Translations under genes and position numbers: made by a program | Notes under the pieces: model-generated | The model's input: the letters and a program-made list of their open reading frames with translations, nothing else | Databases searched by the model: none | Told to the model about the DNA's origin: nothing | In this document: positions 33,373 to 42,905 of the stretch, one piece after another | How positions within the stretch are numbered: the stretch's first letter is position 1 | How the letters are laid out: the number at the start of each line of letters is the position of its first letter | From: Mycobacterium kansasii ATCC 12478 | GTDB taxonomy: Bacteria > Actinomycetota > Actinomycetes > Mycobacteriales > Mycobacteriaceae | Direction of reading: 5' to 3' | Assembly (NCBI RefSeq): GCF_000157895.3 | Contig: NC_022663.1 | Coordinates: 1,240,001-1,304,000, forward strand | Length of the DNA: 64,000 nucleotides

Positions 33373-34164
33373 ATGAACGATCCACGCCGACCCCAGCGGT
33401 ATGGTCCCCCTCAACCGGGGCCTGGACCCACGTGGCCGCAGGGTCCCGTAAATCCGCCGCCCGTCGACCCGGCTTACGCCGGCCAGGCGCCCTATGCGCC
33501 CACCTACAGCGGCCACATTCCCCAGTGGGCGCCCGGCGCCTACGAACCGAACCCGACCCAGCAATTACCGCCCCGATATTGGCAGCAGGACCACCCGGAG
33601 CCGGGCGAAGTGCTTCACGGGGCCGCGCCACCGCCGCACGATCCGAGCACCCCGCGATGGTTGTGGGTCGCTGCCGGCGCGGCCGTCCTGCTTGTCGTCG
33701 GGTTGGTCATCGCGTTGGTGATCGCGAACATGTCGGTCAAGAACCAGACGGCTGTCGAGCCCCTGCCGCCGATGCCCACCCCGAGTTCAACACTCAAGCC
33801 TCCGACGACACGAACAATGACACCAACACCCAGCATCGTGCCGGCGCCCACAACGACAGGTGGCTCTGGCACGCCCAGCGAGACGCCCACCCCCGGCGCG
33901 ATGCAGACCGTCGTCTACAACGTCACCGGCGAGGGCCGCGCGATCAGCGTGACCTATATCGATACCGGTGACGTCATACAGACCGAGTTCAACGTCGCGC
34001 TGCCGTGGAGCAAAGAGGTGAGCCTGCCCAAGTCTTCCCTTCACCCCGCGAGCGTCACCATTATCAACATCGGCCACAACGTGACCTGCTCGGTAACGGT
34101 GGCCGGAGTTCAGGTACGCCAGCGCACCGGGGTTGGCCTCACCATCTGCGACGCCTCCGGCTAA
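33373..34164 (+). CDS. Proline-rich membrane-anchored protein (MmpS-like C-terminal domain)
   Basis: 263 residues from ATG 33373 behind GAGGTGG (Rv2507 orthologue). Organisation: cytosolic Pro/Gly/Tyr-rich N-terminus (about 1-95), one transmembrane helix WLWVAAGAAVLLVVGLVIAL, a Pro/Thr-rich linker (about 130-180), then a periplasmic beta-rich domain. The latter resembles MmpS/transport-accessory domains: VVYNVTGEGRAISVTYIDT and LPWSKEVSLPKSS, ending in a cysteine pair (VTCSV ... TICDASG) that could form a disulphide. Function is unknown; type II membrane topology is the clear inference. Confidence 0.88.
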   Translation: MNDPRRPQRYGPPQPGPGPTWPQGPVNPPPVDPAYAGQAPYAPTYSGHIPQWAPGAYEPNPTQQLPPRYWQQDHPEPGEVLHGAAPPPHDPSTPRWLWVAAGAAVLLVVGLVIALVIANMSVKNQTAVEPLPPMPTPSSTLKPPTTRTMTPTPSIVPAPTTTGGSGTPSETPTPGAMQTVVYNVTGEGRAISVTYIDTGDVIQTEFNVALPWSKEVSLPKSSLHPASVTIINIGHNVTCSVTVAGVQVRQRTGVGLTICDASG

Positions 34165-35501
34165 CTCGACTCGGTTACCGCTTCGTTGGCTATGACGACG
34201 CTGCGGCGCGGAACGCGCACGGCCAGCATGGCCAGCAGGCCCACCAGCAACACCAGGCAGATACCACCCAACCCGGCGCGGACCGCGCTGAACGCATCAA
34301 CGAAGACCGAAAACGACCAGGGTCCCAGGAATGCAACCGCCCGGCCCGTCATCGTGTACAGCCCGAAGGCAACCCCCTCCTTGCCATGCTGAGCCATGCG
34401 CAACAACAATGCGCGCGCCGACGACTGCGACGGTCCGACGAAAAGACATAGCAGCAGTCCGCATACCCAGAAGGCCAACGCACCGGAGAGCGCCATCAAC
34501 GTCAGTGCCGCGGCCAAGATTGCGGCCAGCGACGCGACGATGACCGGCTTGGAGCCGAGCCGGTGGTCAACCAATCCACCCAGCACCGCGCCGACTGCGG
34601 CCACCACGCTTCCGGCAACCCCGAACACCAGGACGTCAGCCTGGGTAAGCCCGTACACGTTGACACCCAGTACCGCACCGAAGGCAAATATGGCCGCCAG
34701 CCCATCCCGGAAGATTGCGCTGGCCACAAGGAAGTAGACGAGATTGCGGTCGCGGTGCCATTCAGCGGTGATGTCCGTCCACAACTTTCGATAGCCACCC
34801 AGCATGCTCGTATTCGGGCGAGGCACTCCAACGGAATCCGGCAGTCTATGCGCGACGAACAACAACGGCAGAGCCAGTAAGGCCAGCCACGCCGCGGCCA
34901 ACAGCATCGCCGCCCGGACGTTGAGACCGTCATGGGCGGACAGGTGCAGCAACCCACGAACGTCACCGGCGCCGGCCATGAAGCCCACATAGACCAACAA
35001 CAGCAGCAGGACACTTCCGACGTAACCCGCTGCCCACCCGAAGCCGGAAATCCGGCCGGCCGTCTCGGGTGTCGAGAGCTGGCGCAGCATCGCGTTGTAC
35101 GGAACGCTGGCCAGGTCACTGCATGACGCCGTCGCTGCCAACAACGCCAACCCAGGCCATAGGTAACCGGGGCTGTCGCGAATCAGAAACATCGCAGCAG
35201 TCAGTCCCACGGTCAGGCCCGTCAAGACGCCCAGCGTCACCCGCCGCCGATGTGGAGATTCGACCCACACACCCACCACTGGAGCCAGCAGAGCGATAGT
35301 CAACCCGGCGGCCGTCCCGGCCCGACCCAGCCAACTCGCCGGCGAGCTACCGCCGGGCATGCCCTCCCCCACAGTGCTGGTCAGATAGACGGAGAACACG
35401 AAGGTGGTCACCATCGCGTTCAGGCCCGTAGAACCACAGTCCCACAGCGCCCAGGCCACTACCCGAGATCGCACGTACGTGCCCAAACCCCGGTTGGTCA
35501 T
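34161..35501 (-). CDS. Major facilitator superfamily transporter, UMF1-like
   Basis: 446-residue membrane protein with about 12 predicted helices (Rv2508c orthologue). The N-terminal AWALWDCGSTGLNAMVTTFVF is the UMF1/VMA22-type motif of this MFS branch, and the loop VESPHRRRVTLG matches the MFS loop after helix 2. Substrate unknown. The start is ATG 35501 (MTNRGLG). A much longer open frame continues upstream to 36053 but only because all three frames through the 62-bp array are open, so the repeated peptide there is an artefact. The array begins about 12 bp before this start codon. Confidence 0.88.
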   Translation of the reverse strand: MTNRGLGTYVRSRVVAWALWDCGSTGLNAMVTTFVFSVYLTSTVGEGMPGGSSPASWLGRAGTAAGLTIALLAPVVGVWVESPHRRRVTLGVLTGLTVGLTAAMFLIRDSPGYLWPGLALLAATASCSDLASVPYNAMLRQLSTPETAGRISGFGWAAGYVGSVLLLLLVYVGFMAGAGDVRGLLHLSAHDGLNVRAAMLLAAAWLALLALPLLFVAHRLPDSVGVPRPNTSMLGGYRKLWTDITAEWHRDRNLVYFLVASAIFRDGLAAIFAFGAVLGVNVYGLTQADVLVFGVAGSVVAAVGAVLGGLVDHRLGSKPVIVASLAAILAAALTLMALSGALAFWVCGLLLCLFVGPSQSSARALLLRMAQHGKEGVAFGLYTMTGRAVAFLGPWSFSVFVDAFSAVRAGLGGICLVLLVGLLAMLAVRVPRRSVVIANEAVTESS

Positions 35502-35513
35502 GTCCGGCACTCT

Positions 35514-35926
35514 ATTTGATTCGTGTTGGCAGCGACCCGCAGCGCCCGACTCCGTCGCGCTTGCGATCGCTGCCGATTTGATTCGTGTTGGCAGCGACCC
35601 GCAGCGCCCGACTCCGTCGCGCTTGCGATCGCTGCCGATTTGATTCGTGTTGGCAGCGACCCGCAGCGCCCGACTCCGTCGCGCTTGCGATCGCTGCCGA
35701 TTTGATTCGTGTTGGCAGCGACCCGCAGCGCCCGACTCCGTCGCGCTTGCGATCGCTGCCGATTTGATTCGTGTTGGCAGCGACCCGCAGCGCCCGACTC
35801 CGTCGCGCTTGCGATCGCTGCCGATTTGATTCGTGTTGGCAGCGACCCGCAGCGCCCGACTCCGTCGCGCTTGCGATCGCTGCCGATTTGATTCGTGTTG
35901 GCAGCGACCCGCAGCGCCCGACTCCG
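35514..35926. repeat. 62-bp tandem repeat array, about 6.7 copies, filling a divergent promoter region
   Basis: Units start at 35514, 35576, 35638, 35700, 35762, 35824 and 35886; the six full copies look identical and the last is truncated after about 41 bp. Each unit contains the inverted repeat GGCAGCGA ... TCGCTGCC. The array occupies nearly the whole interval between the divergent starts of the MFS gene (35501) and cmrA (35952). There are no unique spacers, so it is not a CRISPR; it behaves like a MIRU/VNTR locus. Confidence 0.97.
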
Positions 35927-35939
35927 CATGCCGCTTGTC

Positions 35940-35945
35940 TACGAT
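35940..35945 (+). promoter_or_regulatory. -10 element placing cmrA on a leaderless transcript
   Basis: TACGAT (TAnnnT) lies 6 bp before the ATG at 35952, which puts the predicted transcription start at or next to the A of the start codon. No ribosome site precedes the ATG. Leaderless starts of this kind are common in mycobacteria. The -10 lies just outside the 62-bp array, but its -35 region falls at the array edge. Confidence 0.6.
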
Positions 35946-35951
35946 TGGCGC

Positions 35952-36758
35952 ATGCCGATACCCGCTCCGAGTCCCGACGCCCGCGCCGTTGTCACCGGAG
36001 CTTCGCAGAATATCGGCGAGGCGTTGGCCATCGAATTGGCCGCACGCGGACACAGTCTGATCGTCACCGCGCGTCGCGAAGCTTTGCTGACCGAACTCGC
36101 AGCCCGGCTCACCGACAAGTATCGCGTCGCTGTCGAGGTGCGGCCGGCCGATCTTGCCGACCCGCAGGAGCGGACGAAGCTGTGCGACGAGTTAGCGGAA
36201 CGGCACATCTCGATCCTGTGCGCCAATGCGGGCACGGGGACGTTCGGCCCACTCGCGTCGCTCGACCCGGCGGGCGAGAAAGCGCAAGTACAGCTGAATG
36301 CCGTTGCGGTGCATGACCTCACGTTGGCAGTGCTGCGCGGCATGGTCGAGCGCAAGGCCGGCGGCATTTTGATTTCCGGCTCAGCAGCAGGAAATTCGCC
36401 CATTCCGTACAACGCAACCTATGCCGCCACTAAAGCCTTCGCCAACACCTTCAGCGAATCGTTGCGCGGTGAACTACGCGGGTCCGGTGTGCATGTCACG
36501 CTGCTGGCGCCGGGACCGGTACGTACCGATTTACCCGATGAGGCCGAGGCGTCGCTGGTCGAAAGGCTGGTGCCGGAGTTTTTGTGGATCTCGACGGAGC
36601 ACACCGCCCGGGTATCGCTGGATGCCTTGGAGCGCAACAAAATGCGCGTGGTTCCCGGCCTGACCTCGAAGGCCATGTCGGTGGCAAGTCAGTACGCGCC
36701 GCGTGCCATCGTCGCGCCCATCGTCGGCAGCTTCTACAAGAAGCTCGGGGGCGGCTAG
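35952..36758 (+). CDS. cmrA: Short-chain dehydrogenase, mycolic-motif reductase
   Basis: 268-residue SDR, the same length as Rv2509, the homologue of corynebacterial CmrA that reduces the 3-oxo intermediate to mature mycolic acid after Pks13 condensation. NAD(P)-binding motif VVTGASQNIGEA at the N-terminus, NAG motif LCANAGTG, catalytic Ser in LISGSAAG and YxxxK in ATYAATKAF are all present. PGPVRTDLP matches the cofactor-side loop. The start ATG 35952 (MPIPAPSPD) has a -10 box 6 bp upstream. Loss or misregulation would affect the cell wall. Confidence 0.93.
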   Translation: MPIPAPSPDARAVVTGASQNIGEALAIELAARGHSLIVTARREALLTELAARLTDKYRVAVEVRPADLADPQERTKLCDELAERHISILCANAGTGTFGPLASLDPAGEKAQVQLNAVAVHDLTLAVLRGMVERKAGGILISGSAAGNSPIPYNATYAATKAFANTFSESLRGELRGSGVHVTLLAPGPVRTDLPDEAEASLVERLVPEFLWISTEHTARVSLDALERNKMRVVPGLTSKAMSVASQYAPRAIVAPIVGSFYKKLGGG

Positions 36759-36888
36759 TAACAGGATGCGGTAGCCGGTCTCGGCGGCCGCCGCATCCGT
36801 GATCGACCACACCAGCCGGTGAGTGAGCGAGCGAGAGAACCACGTTGCGGGTATCGAGTCTGCGGCGGAATTCCACTGCAGGCGCGGG

Positions 36889-37125
36889 CCTTGAATTTCG
36901 AGTTCGATTCCACCATCAACGGCAACGTCATCAAGGGCCGCCTGGTCATCGACGAGCACACTCGCCAATCGCTGCTCAACATCGTGGAGCGCTCGACCAC
37001 CACCGAGCGGCTCATCACGGAGTTAGATCAATTGTTCACCGCGGCCGGCGGACCCCGATAGTGCTGCGGACGGACAACGGCCCGGGTTGGTCTCTCAAGT
37101 GCTGCAAGCATTTTCCAAAATGAAA
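36889..37125 (+). pseudogene. IS3-family transposase (OrfB) fragment
   Basis: Translated pieces match the DDE integrase core of IS3-type elements: FEFDSTINGNVIKGRLVIDEHTR then SLLNIVERSTTTERLITEL, LDQLFTAAGG, and after a frameshift VLRTDNGPG and, in a third frame, GPGLVSQVLQAF. Only about 80 codons survive with two shifts, and I found no intact terminal repeats. The first catalytic Asp (usual DFxF) is Asn here (LNFEF). It is dead and marks a past insertion beside the broken PPE. Confidence 0.8.
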
Positions 37126-37254
37126 TCGGGTTGTCCTAAATCCCGCGGACACCACATACCTGTGACCCACCAGATCAACTGCAACCGATATCGAACACAA
37201 CGTGGCTCCAGAACCGGGCCGACCGATTATCGGGGCACCCGCCATACGAACCCG

Positions 37255-37346
37255 CGGCCGCCAGCAACACGGCGAGATCCCGGACGGGCGTTGAGCGATC
37301 TCGACTGCACCTCCGGCGGCGCGGCCATCCACACCGGTTCGGTCAT
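37255..37346 (-). pseudogene. Truncated PPE gene remnant following the PE gene
   Basis: The ATG at 37346 overlaps the PE stop (ATGA), as in true PE-PPE pairs. It reads [15 protein letters not shown], a canonical PPE start. Within about 20 codons the frame shifts, after which LAVLLAAAGSYGG can be read in another frame before similarity ends. The rest of the roughly 400-codon gene is gone; IS3 debris lies next to the break. Confidence 0.8.
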
Positions 37347-37657
37347 GCCAAGCCGCCCGCACCCAGATAAGTCCCGGCCGCCGCAGCATCACCGGCCGCA
37401 TAGCTGACGCCGGATTCGCCCACACCTACTCCAGAACGGCCCAGCTCTTCGACAGCTTCAGCGGCCATCGCGACGTGCTCATTGCCCAGCGCGCTTAACC
37501 CGATCCCAGTCTGTAGCGACACCGGATCAGCCGCCGGCGGCACCACCGCCGTAATCACCGGCGCCGCGGCAGCATGTGCAGCAGCCAAACGAGCGGTCAG
37601 CGCTTCCACCGCAGCACTGGCCGCCGCCAAACCCTCAGGAACTACCCACAATGTCAT
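37343..37657 (-). CDS. PE family protein (PE13/PE15-like, no PGRS)
   Basis: 104 residues, complete. [20 protein letters not shown] at the start, [22 protein letters not shown], then [36 protein letters not shown]: this is the short PE subfamily that normally forms a helical pair with a PPE encoded by the next gene. The YAAGD block fits the YxxxD/E export signal. The ATG is preceded by AAAGGGG. The partner PPE immediately downstream is a remnant, so this PE is probably an orphan. Confidence 0.9.
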   Translation of the reverse strand: MTLWVVPEGLAAASAAVEALTARLAAAHAAAAPVITAVVPPAADPVSLQTGIGLSALGNEHVAMAAEAVEELGRSGVGVGESGVSYAAGDAAAAGTYLGAGGLA

Positions 37658-38136
37658 TACAGCACCCCTTTCAACACGTCTGGCGAACCGGTTCAGACTA
37701 GGAGAATTTCGACAACTCAGTCGATCGATATTGTCGCTAGATTCATAAATTTGAGTTATTACGACTAATCGCTTGACCTAACGAAAAGTTCTCGATACGG
37801 TTTTGAACATGCCATGAAGCGCGGGCGCGAAAATCCGGGTCACTCAGACCACGCGCTAGTGAGCAATAAGCCGTGGCGGCGGACAATGCAGTTATCTGGC
37901 GCGGGAATGCGCCATGGGGCGCTGCGCCGATCGAACCCATATCGGCTCACCGGCGCGACATCTTCGTCAGGCCGGCCCCCGGGAGGGCCATGCACCAATT
38001 GAATCCTTCGCGGGTGGTATTTCCGATGTTCGCACAAAGAATCCACGCCGAACCCGACTGTGACGCCGGAAGGATGGACTGAATATCCGAGCATTAATGA
38101 GACGACGAACAGCGCCTTAGCAATGGCGAGGTCGAT
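37658..38136. other. AT-richer spacer between the PE gene and the split radical-SAM-like gene
   Basis: About 480 bp. The first 150 bp (37690-37810) is markedly AT-rich compared with the rest of the window. A 69-codon frame beginning GTG 37873 has no clear ribosome site and matches nothing I know; I do not call it. The base composition suggests acquired DNA. Confidence 0.5.
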
Positions 38137-39250
38137 GTGATGTCTGATGTATTACCACTAAATGGTGAGTCCGGTGCCGTGTTCCCAACGAGATCCCACC
38201 AAAGCGACAGCCTGCTGCGGCCGGTCGACTGGATCAAACCGTCCGTTGACCGGCACAGTTCTTTCGAGCGTCGGTTGTTGTTCGAGAATTTCACGATCGC
38301 TGGTTTCAAAGACCTAGAAGCGGAGCTGGAGCGTCAGTTTCGGGTGGCGCCGACGGACACCGTTTGTTATCAGCTCGCAACTACTCTCGCTCAATGCATG
38401 CCCACTGCTCGCTCGCTGCGCCGAGCCGACCAACTGTTGATGCGGGCTACGCGTCCTGGTTGCGATCTATCGGAAGACCAGCAACATAGCGCTCCCGATG
38501 TCCACCGCAGTGTTCGCGCGATGCTTGCGGAATCCGCAGCCAGTAGGGGTGGTCGACTCAAACAAGCGAACTGGGGCATTACCGTGGGATACAGTCTCAC
38601 GCCCGAGATGGCCAAAGCGTTGAGCGGAAGGGTTTCTTATTTGGGACTACCGATCGATGGCGGTCGAGAAGACGTAATCGCAGATTTCCGCAAAGGAAAA
38701 GTGATCTGTCGCGAGCATTCTACACGCAATTAGCGTTTGCGCTGCGTACAGTATACCGATCAAAGTGAACACAACCGTTACAAGGGGCAACGTTGATGAC
38801 TTGGGGAACATCGCACGGACGTTGTCCAATTTTGACGCAGTGTTCGCCTGGCATCTGTTTCAGTGGTGGGACCTGCGATCGCCACGCGCCCTGCGAGAAC
38901 GAATGCAGATCGATCAGTCGGGTTTCCAGGAACGCGTACTGCAATTGAAACAAAAGTACCCCCGGTTGAGAATAGCGTCCGGCACGATTGACAAGCGGGC
39001 GCGAACGCATTTCTTCATCTCGGCCAATGGCGAAGTCTACACATTCGACTCGGGCGCTCTTTCAACCATTATCATCGGCGACGTCCGCACACACACGATA
39101 GCCGAATTAGCTGCCTCCCCAGCCCTTAGCAAGCGTTCCCCGAAGTTCTTGCGCACATTTCCGCGCAGCCACCCGAAGCAGCCATGCAATCCACAACAAG
39201 CAACCTCCGGCGTCGGCGAGGGCGCGCCTCCCGCTTCGCGGACCAGATAG
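38137..39250 (+). pseudogene. Split radical-SAM-like (viperin-related?) gene
   Basis: Two adjacent open frames give successive parts of one protein. The first (38137-38733) ends with ITVGYSLTPEMAKALSG and VSYLGLPIDGGREDVIADF, resembling the middle strands of a radical-SAM barrel. The second frame continues IPIKVNTTVTRGNVDDLGNI, then AWHLFQWWDLRS and a C-terminal ISANGEVYTFDSG. That order (KxNTxVxRxN, WxxFQ) recalls viperin-like and related radical-SAM proteins. A frame change near 38700 separates the halves, and I find no CxxxCxxC cluster motif in the first 150 residues, so it should be inactive. Alternatives are a sequencing error plus an unusual protein, or two separate hypotheticals. Confidence 0.5.
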
Positions 39251-39526
39251 GTCACGATCCGCAGCGACCAGACGGCAGCGTGCGGTGAACTGGAGCGTTG
39301 CTCAGTGGGCCTGCTTGCCTACCCGCTTGCGGTGCGCGCGTGAGGTGTCCGTGCGACATGACGATTCCCAACGCAGACGCAAAACTTCCTGCCCACAACG
39401 ACTTCGGCGATAGGCCAGGCGTGGCCTCAGCTCAACGGCACCGAGTCGCGTGGCGGTTCGGACCACGAACCCGTCAGCCATCGGCTGGCCCGACCCGTCG
39501 CGCTTCGGCTCAGCGCAGGCTAGTCG

Positions 39527-41125
39527 TTACTTGCTGCGGCGCCGCCCGGTGCCGAAGATGCTGCGCGTGATTTCGCGCACCCCCGTGTTGATGGCGCTCT
39601 TCACGGTCGGGTTCTTCAGGATCTCTTCCCACATGCCCGGACCCTTGGGTTCAACGGGGGCCGGCATGGGCGGCACCTGGTTCTCGTCCGGCCACGGTAG
39701 CGGATCGTACTTTCCCCTCGGCGGCTGGACCGGTGGCGGCGCCTCTGCCGACGCGTATGTGGTGCTCAGCATTTCGTGGGCGGACACCCGGTCGATGGTC
39801 TGGCCATAGGCGGCCTGCAGCGGGCTTGAGTGGGCCGCCGCGGCAACGGCGTCGGTGCCGATCGCGCCCATCAGCGACCGGGGAACCCGCATGCGTGTCC
39901 AGGCGACCGGGGTCGGCGCGCCCTTCTCGGAGAGCACGGTCACGACGGCCTCACCGATGCCCAGCGACGTCAGCGCCGATTCCAGGTCGTAGACATCGGT
40001 TTTCGGATACGTGCGAACGGTCTTGCTGAGCGCTTTCTGATCGTCGGGTGTGAACGCCCGTAGCGCATGCTGGATTCGCGCCCCCAGCTGAGACAACACC
40101 GTGTTGGGCAGATCCGTCGGCAATTGGGTGCAGAAGAACACCCCGACACCCTTGGAGCGAATGAGCTTGACCGTCTGCTCGACCTGCTCCAGGAAAGCCT
40201 TGGATGCGTCGGTGAACAGCAAGTGCGCCTCGTCGAAAAAGAAGACCAGCTTAGGCTTGTCCAGATCGCCCACCTCGGGCAGAAAGGTGAACAGGTCGGC
40301 CAGCACCCACATCAGGAAGGTGGAGAACAGCACGGGGCGCAGCGACTGACCGCTGAACTCCAGCAGCGAGATGATGCCGCGACCCTGACTGTCTACGCGT
40401 ATCAGGTCGTCAGGTCTCAGTTCCGGCTCGCCGAAGAAGGTATCAGCACCTTCGGCTTCGAGGTTGACCAATGCTCGCAGGATGACACCGGCAGTCGTCG
40501 GCGAAACGGCCCCAAGGGCTTTCAGCTCCGCCTTGCCCTGATCGCTGGTCAGATGGGTGATCACGGCACGCAGATCTTTCAAGTCCAGCAACGGAAGTCC
40601 CCGCTGGTCAGCCCAGTGGAAGATCAGCCCCAGCGTTGATTCCTGGGTAGCGTTGAGCCCCAACACTTTTGACAAGAGAATAGGTCCGAAGCTGGAGATG
40701 GTCGCGCGTACCGGAACACCGACTCCACTGGTGCCCAGCGACAGAAACTCAACCGGGAAGCCCGTCGGCGTCCAAGTGTCGCCGGTATCTTTCGCCCGTG
40801 CGGCCGTCTTGTCGTTGACCTCTCCCGCCCGGGATAGTCCGGACAGGTCGCCCTTCACGTCGGCCATGAGCACGGCCACGCCCGCAGCGCTGAGCTGCTC
40901 GGCGATGAGCTGCAGCGTTTTGGTTTTCCCGGTTCCAGTGGCCCCGGCTACCAAACCGTGCCGGTTGATGGTGGCCAGTGGAATGCGAATCTGCGCAGTC
41001 GGGTCGGCGTTACCGTCGACGACCACGGTGCCCAATTCCAGCGCCTGGCCTGCCACGGAGTAACCCGCCGCGATCCGCTGCGCGGGCCCGCCAAGCCCGC
41101 CGGCCGCCGCCGCTTCGGTGCTCAT
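39527..41125 (-). CDS. HerA/VirB4-like P-loop ATPase (DUF853)
   Basis: 532 residues, orthologue of Rv2510c. Walker [17 protein letters not shown] near residue 60 with the HerA-type start, Walker [14 protein letters not shown], and an arginine-rich C-terminus. The family resembles the bipolar helicase HerA and the DUF853 ATPases; its cellular task is not established. A proline-rich stretch near the end (about 470-500: [18 protein letters not shown]) precedes a last helix ending FGTGRRRSK. It is divergent from orn, with only about 100 bp between starts. Confidence 0.9.
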   Translation of the reverse strand: MSTEAAAAGGLGGPAQRIAAGYSVAGQALELGTVVVDGNADPTAQIRIPLATINRHGLVAGATGTGKTKTLQLIAEQLSAAGVAVLMADVKGDLSGLSRAGEVNDKTAARAKDTGDTWTPTGFPVEFLSLGTSGVGVPVRATISSFGPILLSKVLGLNATQESTLGLIFHWADQRGLPLLDLKDLRAVITHLTSDQGKAELKALGAVSPTTAGVILRALVNLEAEGADTFFGEPELRPDDLIRVDSQGRGIISLLEFSGQSLRPVLFSTFLMWVLADLFTFLPEVGDLDKPKLVFFFDEAHLLFTDASKAFLEQVEQTVKLIRSKGVGVFFCTQLPTDLPNTVLSQLGARIQHALRAFTPDDQKALSKTVRTYPKTDVYDLESALTSLGIGEAVVTVLSEKGAPTPVAWTRMRVPRSLMGAIGTDAVAAAAHSSPLQAAYGQTIDRVSAHEMLSTTYASAEAPPPVQPPRGKYDPLPWPDENQVPPMPAPVEPKGPGMWEEILKNPTVKSAINTGVREITRSIFGTGRRRSK

Positions 41126-41232
41126 CGCGCCACCTCTTCCCCGTCGTTACCCGTACCGCTTGGCAAAGCAATCACACTACTTGCACGGGTGTTGCAGTTA
41201 CGACAGCGGAGATGGGCCTACTCTTGAGCGCT

Positions 41233-41880
41233 GTGCGCGACGAACTGGTGTGGATCGACTGCGAGATGACCGGGCTGAACATAGCTTCGGACAAGTTGAT
41301 CGAGATCGCCGTCCTGGTCACCGACGCCGACCTGAACATTCTCGGCGACGGCGTGGACGTGGTCATCCATGCCGACGACGACGCGCTGTCGTCGATGATC
41401 GACGTCGTAGCCGAGATGCACACCCGCTCGGGACTGATCGAGGAAGTCAAGGCTTCCACCGTCGACCTGGCGACGGCCGAAGCGATGGTGCTCGACTACA
41501 TCAACGAGCACGTCAAGCAACCCAAGACGGCGCCGCTGGCGGGAAACTCCATCGCCACCGACCGCTCGTTCATCGCCCGCGACATGCCCGCTCTGGACGC
41601 TTTTCTGCACTACCGGATGATCGACGTCAGCTCGATCAAGGAGCTCTGCCGGCGCTGGTACCCACGCATCTACTTCGGCCAGCCGCCCAAAGGCCTGGCG
41701 CATCGGGCGCTGGCCGACATTCACGAATCCATCCGCGAACTGCAGTACTACCGGCGTACCGCGTTCGTTCCGCCGCCAGGGCCGTCTACCAGCGAAATCG
41801 CCGCGGTGGTCGCCGATATTCAAGTCGGAGCCGACGCACCGGTGACAATTGATTCGGCCGAGGAGCCTCCGACCGGTTAA
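41233..41880 (+). CDS. orn: Oligoribonuclease
   Basis: 215 residues from GTG 41233, equal to the M. tuberculosis enzyme (Rv2511). It is a DEDDh 3'-5' exoribonuclease that finishes RNA decay by cutting 2-5-mers and also degrades pGpG from cyclic-di-GMP. Motifs: [10 protein letters not shown] (D-E), [16 protein letters not shown] (D), and [11 protein letters not shown] (H...D). An in-frame ATG at 41212 would add 7 residues (MGLLLSA) and has a GGAG nearby, so the precise start is open. A small GC-rich inverted repeat after the stop precedes the tRNA-His. Confidence 0.94.
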   Translation: MRDELVWIDCEMTGLNIASDKLIEIAVLVTDADLNILGDGVDVVIHADDDALSSMIDVVAEMHTRSGLIEEVKASTVDLATAEAMVLDYINEHVKQPKTAPLAGNSIATDRSFIARDMPALDAFLHYRMIDVSSIKELCRRWYPRIYFGQPPKGLAHRALADIHESIRELQYYRRTAFVPPPGPSTSEIAAVVADIQVGADAPVTIDSAEEPPTG

Positions 41881-41931
41881 TATCGACGTCGCCGCTCTTT
41901 AGCCCTCCCGGAGGGCCGGCCGGCGGCCATG

Positions 41932-42007
41932 GTGAGTGTAGTTCAGTTGGTAGAGCACCAGGTTGTGATCCTGGGTGTCGCGGGTTCGAGTCCCGTCACT
42001 CACCCCA
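41932..42007 (+). tRNA. tRNA-His (anticodon GUG)
   Basis: Acceptor GTGAGTG pairs with CACTCAC, anticodon loop TTGTGAT has GTG at 34-36 between CCAGG/CCTGG stems, and the T-arm is GCGGG-TTCGAGT-CCCGT (one G-T pair). A G precedes the 5' end (position -1, required for tRNA-His identity), and CCA is encoded at 42005-42007. Confidence 0.95.
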
Positions 42008-42138
42008 CAGGTCAGCGGGATTTTGGCGACGCTGGCCCAGCGCCTAACCGGCACCGGCACCACGATGGCCGCTGTCGACGCCGGCGGCTTCCGCGCCCCG
42101 ACGCGTTATATCCGGGTTGCGGCGAAATAGGTGAACGA

Positions 42139-42905
42139 TTAGGACATCAATGCCTGCTCCGCTGCCTCATCGACCGGCAACCTCAGCCCATTCTCGACAA
42201 ACAAGTCGGCTACCTTGGTCGAAGCCGTCGTCCAGCCGCGGCTTTCCAGGTAGGCGGCATCGTTGCGTTCGCCAACGTATCCCAGCTCGGTCAGGTCGAT
42301 GTCGAAACCGTGCTGTCGCCAACGATCGACGGCCGCCCTGGTGCGGGTGTGCATCATTGCATGCAGCTCCCCGGAACGCCCCAGGCTCTCCGCGACAAAC
42401 CGGCTGCCGGCGGCACTGAGAGCGGTCACGCTGTCCAACAATCGATCCTGGGCATCGGTCGGCAGGAAGGGAAGAAAACCCTCGGCACTCCATGCCGCCG
42501 GTCGGCTCATGTCGAAACCCGCGTCGCGCAGTTCGCCCGGCCAGTCGTGGCGAAGGTCGATGCCTACCGCGCGGTGTTCAGCGGTCGGAGCGGCACCCAG
42601 TGCTGCCAGGGCTTTCGTCTTGAATTCGATGACCTGCGGTTGATCGATCTCGTACACCGTTGTTCCACCCGGCCACGGCAACCGGTAGGCACGCGTGTCC
42701 AACCCGGAGGCCAGGATCACCGCTTGGCGGACCCCGGACTCGACGGCCGCCATGAAAAATTCGTCGAAACCCGCGTGGACACCGCCATCGAGTCGGCTAA
42801 CCGCCTCATGCCCAGCGGTGCGTCGTCGTCGACCTCGCCTGGATCCAATTCACCGACCGCTCCCGGGTTGAAGAAGTCACTGGCCGCTTCCGCGAGACTG
42901 GTGCC
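42139..42905 (-). pseudogene. Frameshifted SAM-dependent methyltransferase (TIGR00027/Ppm1-type)
   Basis: The open part (42139-42753, 204 codons) contains QAVILASGLDTRAYRL, VYEIDQPQVIEFK and FVAESLGRSGEL, the core of the large mycobacterial putative O-methyltransferase family of about 300 residues. Upstream on the same strand the missing N-terminal part is readable but in other frames: SLAEAASDFFNPGAV, then GMRRLADSMAV, then HAGFDEFFMAA, with a 1-bp frame change near 42780. A stop at 42906-42908 cuts off the first 80 or so residues. It is a decayed copy of a gene family with many members in mycobacteria. Confidence 0.78.

Noticed and set aside
35523..36060. A ladder of 60-codon frames on the plus strand and a 170-residue repeated N-terminal extension of the MFS protein on the minus strand
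   Set aside because: All frames of the 62-bp repeat are open, so any reading frame through the array looks coding. The real starts lie at 35501 and 35952.
37873..38082. A 69-codon frame before the radical-SAM-like gene, as a possible RiPP precursor
   Set aside because: No ribosome site and no recognisable leader or core; the radical-SAM gene itself is broken.
41902..41916. GCCCTCC-c-GGAGGGC after orn as a terminator
   Set aside because: The loop would be one base and no T-run follows; left uncalled.
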